From Bacteriovorax sp. BAL6_X (GTDB lineage Bacteria > Bdellovibrionota > Bacteriovoracia > Bacteriovoracales > Bacteriovoracaceae): a stretch of 64,000 nucleotides of DNA. Where the stretch lies: contig NZ_AUMC01000003.1 in assembly GCF_000443995.1 (NCBI RefSeq), forward strand, positions 620,001-684,000. The letters are read 5' to 3'. The notes beneath the pieces are model-generated. The model ran no database searches, was not told where the DNA came from, and saw only the letters and a program-made list of their open reading frames with translations. Both the position numbers and the translations under genes were made by a program. Shown one piece after another: positions 61,940 through 64,000 of the stretch. The first letter of the stretch is position 1. The number at the start of each line of letters is the position of its first letter.

Positions 61940-62314
61940 CTTTCTTTTACTAGGTCTTGTAAGTAAGAAAACAATAACCCCAACTCCAATTAGAGAAACG
62001 ATCACTTTAATGGTTGGATTAACTTCAACATAAATGAGAGTGTAGGAAAAGAGTGCCACGATCATTGAGATGGCCATTATCTTCGATTTTACACTAACAA
62101 CTCCATACTTATTCCAATCTGTGATTATTTGCCCAAATACCTTATGGTCAAGGAGCCACTGGTAGTACTTCTCATTACTTTGAGAAAAGAAGTATGCACT
62201 TAGTAGGAGAAAAGGAGTAGTCGGTATAAGAGGAAGAAAAATACCAATAAAGGCAAGAATCACAAATGCAATTCCAAAGCTTAGGTAAATGGCCTTTTTA
62301 CTCTTATTTATCAT
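61934..62314 (-). CDS. DUF454 (YbaN-type) membrane protein
   Basis: 126 residues with about three hydrophobic segments (8-40, 78-95, 101-118). DUF454 signature: GIFLPLIPTTPFLLLSAYFFSQS followed by the HKVFGQIITDWNKYGVVSVKSK loop. Function unknown; YbaN lies in the E. coli inner membrane. Its start overlaps the cmoB stop by one base, so it is the last gene of the cmoA-cmoB operon. Confidence 0.88.
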   Translation of the reverse strand: MINKSKKAIYLSFGIAFVILAFIGIFLPLIPTTPFLLLSAYFFSQSNEKYYQWLLDHKVFGQIITDWNKYGVVSVKSKIMAISMIVALFSYTLIYVEVNPTIKVIVSLIGVGVIVFLLTRPSKRKL

Positions 62315-63243
62315 TAAAAAGTCTTTATTGGTGAATGAGCCTTCTTCTTCGCTTTAATACAAAATCTTACCGGAGCAGGGTAGCCTTCAACTGTTTTAGT
62401 ATTATCTTTTGGGTCCAGAAAATCTTGAAGGGATTGATGTGGAGGCGGACACCACTTTGTTTGTCTCTGCTCTTCAAAGTTAGTCGTTGAAACAGAAACA
62501 ACTTCCATATCAACAAAGCCTGTACGATTTATCCAATTCTTTAGACAGTTAAGAGTTGGTAGAAACCATACATTTCTCATCTTTGAATAACGATCTTCAG
62601 GGAAGAGGCAAATCGTTTCTTCACCCGGAATACCGATTGTTTCCATAATCATCTCTCCTCCAGGGACAAGAGATTCTCTAATTGAGATTAACTGCTCAAG
62701 TGGATGGCGGTGATGATATAGAACACCCATTGAGAACACTACATCAAAGAATGATCTAAAATTTGGAAGGTCTTCAATTCCAAATAATTCAAATTTTAAA
62801 TTATCGTATTTTTTAAAATGATTGATAAACTCAAACTGCGCCTGATTGTGTAGGACTGGGTCAATTCCAAGTACTAACTTTGGATCTTGTTTGGCCATCT
62901 CAAACATATAGTATCCGTTATTGCAGCCTACATCTAAGACAACCTTATCCTTTAAGTTTGGTAGAGATTCTTTTAATCTTTGCCACTTCTTATCTGAGCG
63001 CCATTCTGCATCGATATCGAGTTCGCCAACTTGAAAAGGACCCTTACGCCAAGGAATAAGTTTTGTTGCTGTTTCTAGAGTTTCATTTGAATCTTCTTTA
63101 AGAGAAGGGATGATATCAAATATCTCTTTATATTCTTTTTGGTACTTTGTACGAAACATTTGTACCTTATCGGCTTTAAGCTTTCTTAAAGATTCAATAT
63201 CAACTCGATTACCAAATTTTTCTAAGTATTCTAAATTATCCAT
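62314..63243 (-). CDS. cmoB: tRNA U34 carboxymethyltransferase
   Basis: 309 residues from ATG 63243 (AGGAAGAG directly upstream; the frame is open to 63276 but that part overlaps cmoA). Rossmann SAM-type fold: VVLDVGCNNGYYMFEMAK, VLGIDPVLHNQAQFEFI and FSMGVLYHHRHPLEQL. CmoB-specific residues include GPFQVGELDIDAEWRSD and the C-terminal TKTVEGYPAPVRF. It uses carboxy-SAM, made by CmoA, to convert 5-hydroxyuridine-34 of tRNA to 5-oxyacetyluridine (cmo5U), which broadens wobble decoding. Confidence 0.96.
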   Translation of the reverse strand: MDNLEYLEKFGNRVDIESLRKLKADKVQMFRTKYQKEYKEIFDIIPSLKEDSNETLETATKLIPWRKGPFQVGELDIDAEWRSDKKWQRLKESLPNLKDKVVLDVGCNNGYYMFEMAKQDPKLVLGIDPVLHNQAQFEFINHFKKYDNLKFELFGIEDLPNFRSFFDVVFSMGVLYHHRHPLEQLISIRESLVPGGEMIMETIGIPGEETICLFPEDRYSKMRNVWFLPTLNCLKNWINRTGFVDMEVVSVSTTNFEEQRQTKWCPPPHQSLQDFLDPKDNTKTVEGYPAPVRFCIKAKKKAHSPIKTF

Positions 63244-63250
63244 TCTCTTC

Positions 63251-64000
63251 CTATTTGATACATAGGTAACAAGCAAAATTATACCATCTGAAAATCATTT
63301 CTGATTTCTTAAACCCAGCTTCTTCAAGCATTCTAAGTTGTTGTTGAGGAGTAAGTGGCCTTAGAACATTTTCAAGGGCCTCTCGCTTTTGGGCAATTTC
63401 CATCTCACTATAGCCATTTCTACGTTTAAAATCGTAATAAAGGTCAATGAGTAGGTTATCAATTTGCTCGTCTTGGCAGATGATTTTTTCAGCTAAGATA
63501 AAGCACCCATTATCATTAAGGCCATTGTAGATATTTTTGAGAACATCTAAGCGTTCTTCGACAGGTAGAAATTGAAGAGTATAATTCATAATGGCCATAC
63601 CTGCGTTTTCAATCTCTACATCAGTAATCGACTCTTCTAGTAACTTTACATTTTCCTGTAGTCCGTGGGATCTAAGTTTCTGTCCCGCTTTTTCAAGCAT
63701 CGGTCTTGAAGTATCAATCCCAACAAACTGTGGTAGCTCCTTATCATTTTGGCGAAAGTAGTCGGCCATTAAAAGCATTGTTGTTCCTGTTGAACAACCA
63801 AAGTCATAGACCGTTCCTGTTTCATAAAAGCGTCTTGTTAGGTCGATGATAATTTTATGAATTTCATGATAATTAGGAATACTACGTGAGACCATGTCAT
63901 CAAATACTGAGGCCACATCTTGATTGAATTCAAAATCTGAGATTTTTTCAATTTTCTTTGCAAAAACTTGGTCTTTACCAGAGTTTAAAAATTTATTTTC
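63251..64000 (-). CDS. cmoA: Carboxy-SAM synthase (5' end beyond window)
   Basis: The frame continues to the window edge without a start codon. The 28 residues upstream of a GTG at 63916 (KIEKISDFEFNQDVASVFDD and preceding KDQVFAK) fit the CmoA N-terminus, so the true start lies beyond 64000. Core motifs: VYDFGCSTGTTMLL (SAM/prephenate-binding loop), FVGIDTSRPMLEKA, MNYTLQFLPVEER. It converts SAM and prephenate to carboxy-S-adenosylmethionine. Seven nt upstream of cmoB; same operon. Confidence 0.95.
   Translation of the reverse strand, partial: ENKFLNSGKDQVFAKKIEKISDFEFNQDVASVFDDMVSRSIPNYHEIHKIIIDLTRRFYETGTVYDFGCSTGTTMLLMADYFRQNDKELPQFVGIDTSRPMLEKAGQKLRSHGLQENVKLLEESITDVEIENAGMAIMNYTLQFLPVEERLDVLKNIYNGLNDNGCFILAEKIICQDEQIDNLLIDLYYDFKRRNGYSEMEIAQKREALENVLRPLTPQQQLRMLEEAGFKKSEMIFRWYNFACYLCIK

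Noticed and set aside
63251-63916. cmoA complete from GTG 63916
   Set aside because: The 28 upstream in-frame residues fit the CmoA N-terminus, so the gene is truncated by the window rather than starting at the GTG.

Overview
The window looks like chromosomal DNA of a low-GC, didermal, probably predatory bacterium of the Bdellovibrionota, most likely in the Bacteriovorax/Halobacteriovorax group. This is inferred from several things together: AT-rich coding sequence, a very large share of signal-peptide and lipoprotein genes, a surface fibre with a phage-type S74 chaperone like the mosaic adhesive trimer fibres of Bdellovibrio, and proteobacterial-type housekeeping genes (acnB, gshA, lysA, menB, cmoA/cmoB, lgt, serS). 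No rRNA, tRNA, insertion sequence, prophage, attachment site or CRISPR array was seen. Gene density is high, with only one gap above 300 bp (1044-1456).

Layout. 1-6 kb: end of a monoacylglycerol-lipase-like hydrolase, a class I glutamine amidotransferase, an M48 membrane protease, a metallo-beta-lactamase-fold hydrolase, a Bcp-type peroxiredoxin and a secreted EEP-fold enzyme. 6-11.7 kb: an accessory secreted set, with a PAP2 phosphatase, a two-gene unit ending in a BECR-type toxin-like domain, and two exported zinc-metalloprotease-like proteins. 11.8-18.3 kb: a lipoprotein/LysM pair, topA with a histone-like lysine-rich N-terminus, and a DUF368 (PopT-type) transporter. 18.3-20.4 kb: a porin, a flavin-binding protein and a four-helix membrane protein with histidines placed as in diheme cytochromes b. 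20.4-27.2 kb: envelope genes plus gshA and an lpxO-like gene that appears to start at ATT. 27.3-31.1 kb: GNAT-lysA operon and a nickel/cobalt-responsive rcnR/dmeF operon with its operator. 31.2-35.3 kb: the 1356-residue fibre lipoprotein. 35.4-44 kb: acnB, pepD, a modular Cys-loop lipoprotein and menB. 44-53.2 kb: many short independent genes, including a globin-like protein without the proximal histidine, an orphan ABC ATPase, a YceI protein, an RluA-family synthase, a radical SAM protein, lgt and serS. 53.3-58 kb: a ParA-like ATPase with a coiled-coil partner, and a divergent HD-GYP/histidine kinase pair. 58.1-64 kb: an isomerase-cyclophilin pair, a divergent SelO-like AMPylase coupled to an S51 peptidase, and the cmoA-cmoB-DUF454 operon, with cmoA cut by the window edge.

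How the genes fit together. Much of the accessory content concerns the cell surface: prey or substrate contact (fibre), exported hydrolases and a possible exported nuclease, lipid A modification, lipoprotein maturation, undecaprenyl-phosphate recycling and outer-membrane barrels. Many genes are coupled by 1-17 nt overlaps. Convergent genes often abut or overlap, and two intergenic hairpins look like bidirectional terminators. Several start codons were moved from the longest reading frame on ribosome-binding-site or signal-peptide evidence, and three promoters lie so close to an ATG that leaderless mRNAs are likely. A visible excess of the tetranucleotide GGCC is the main composition oddity.
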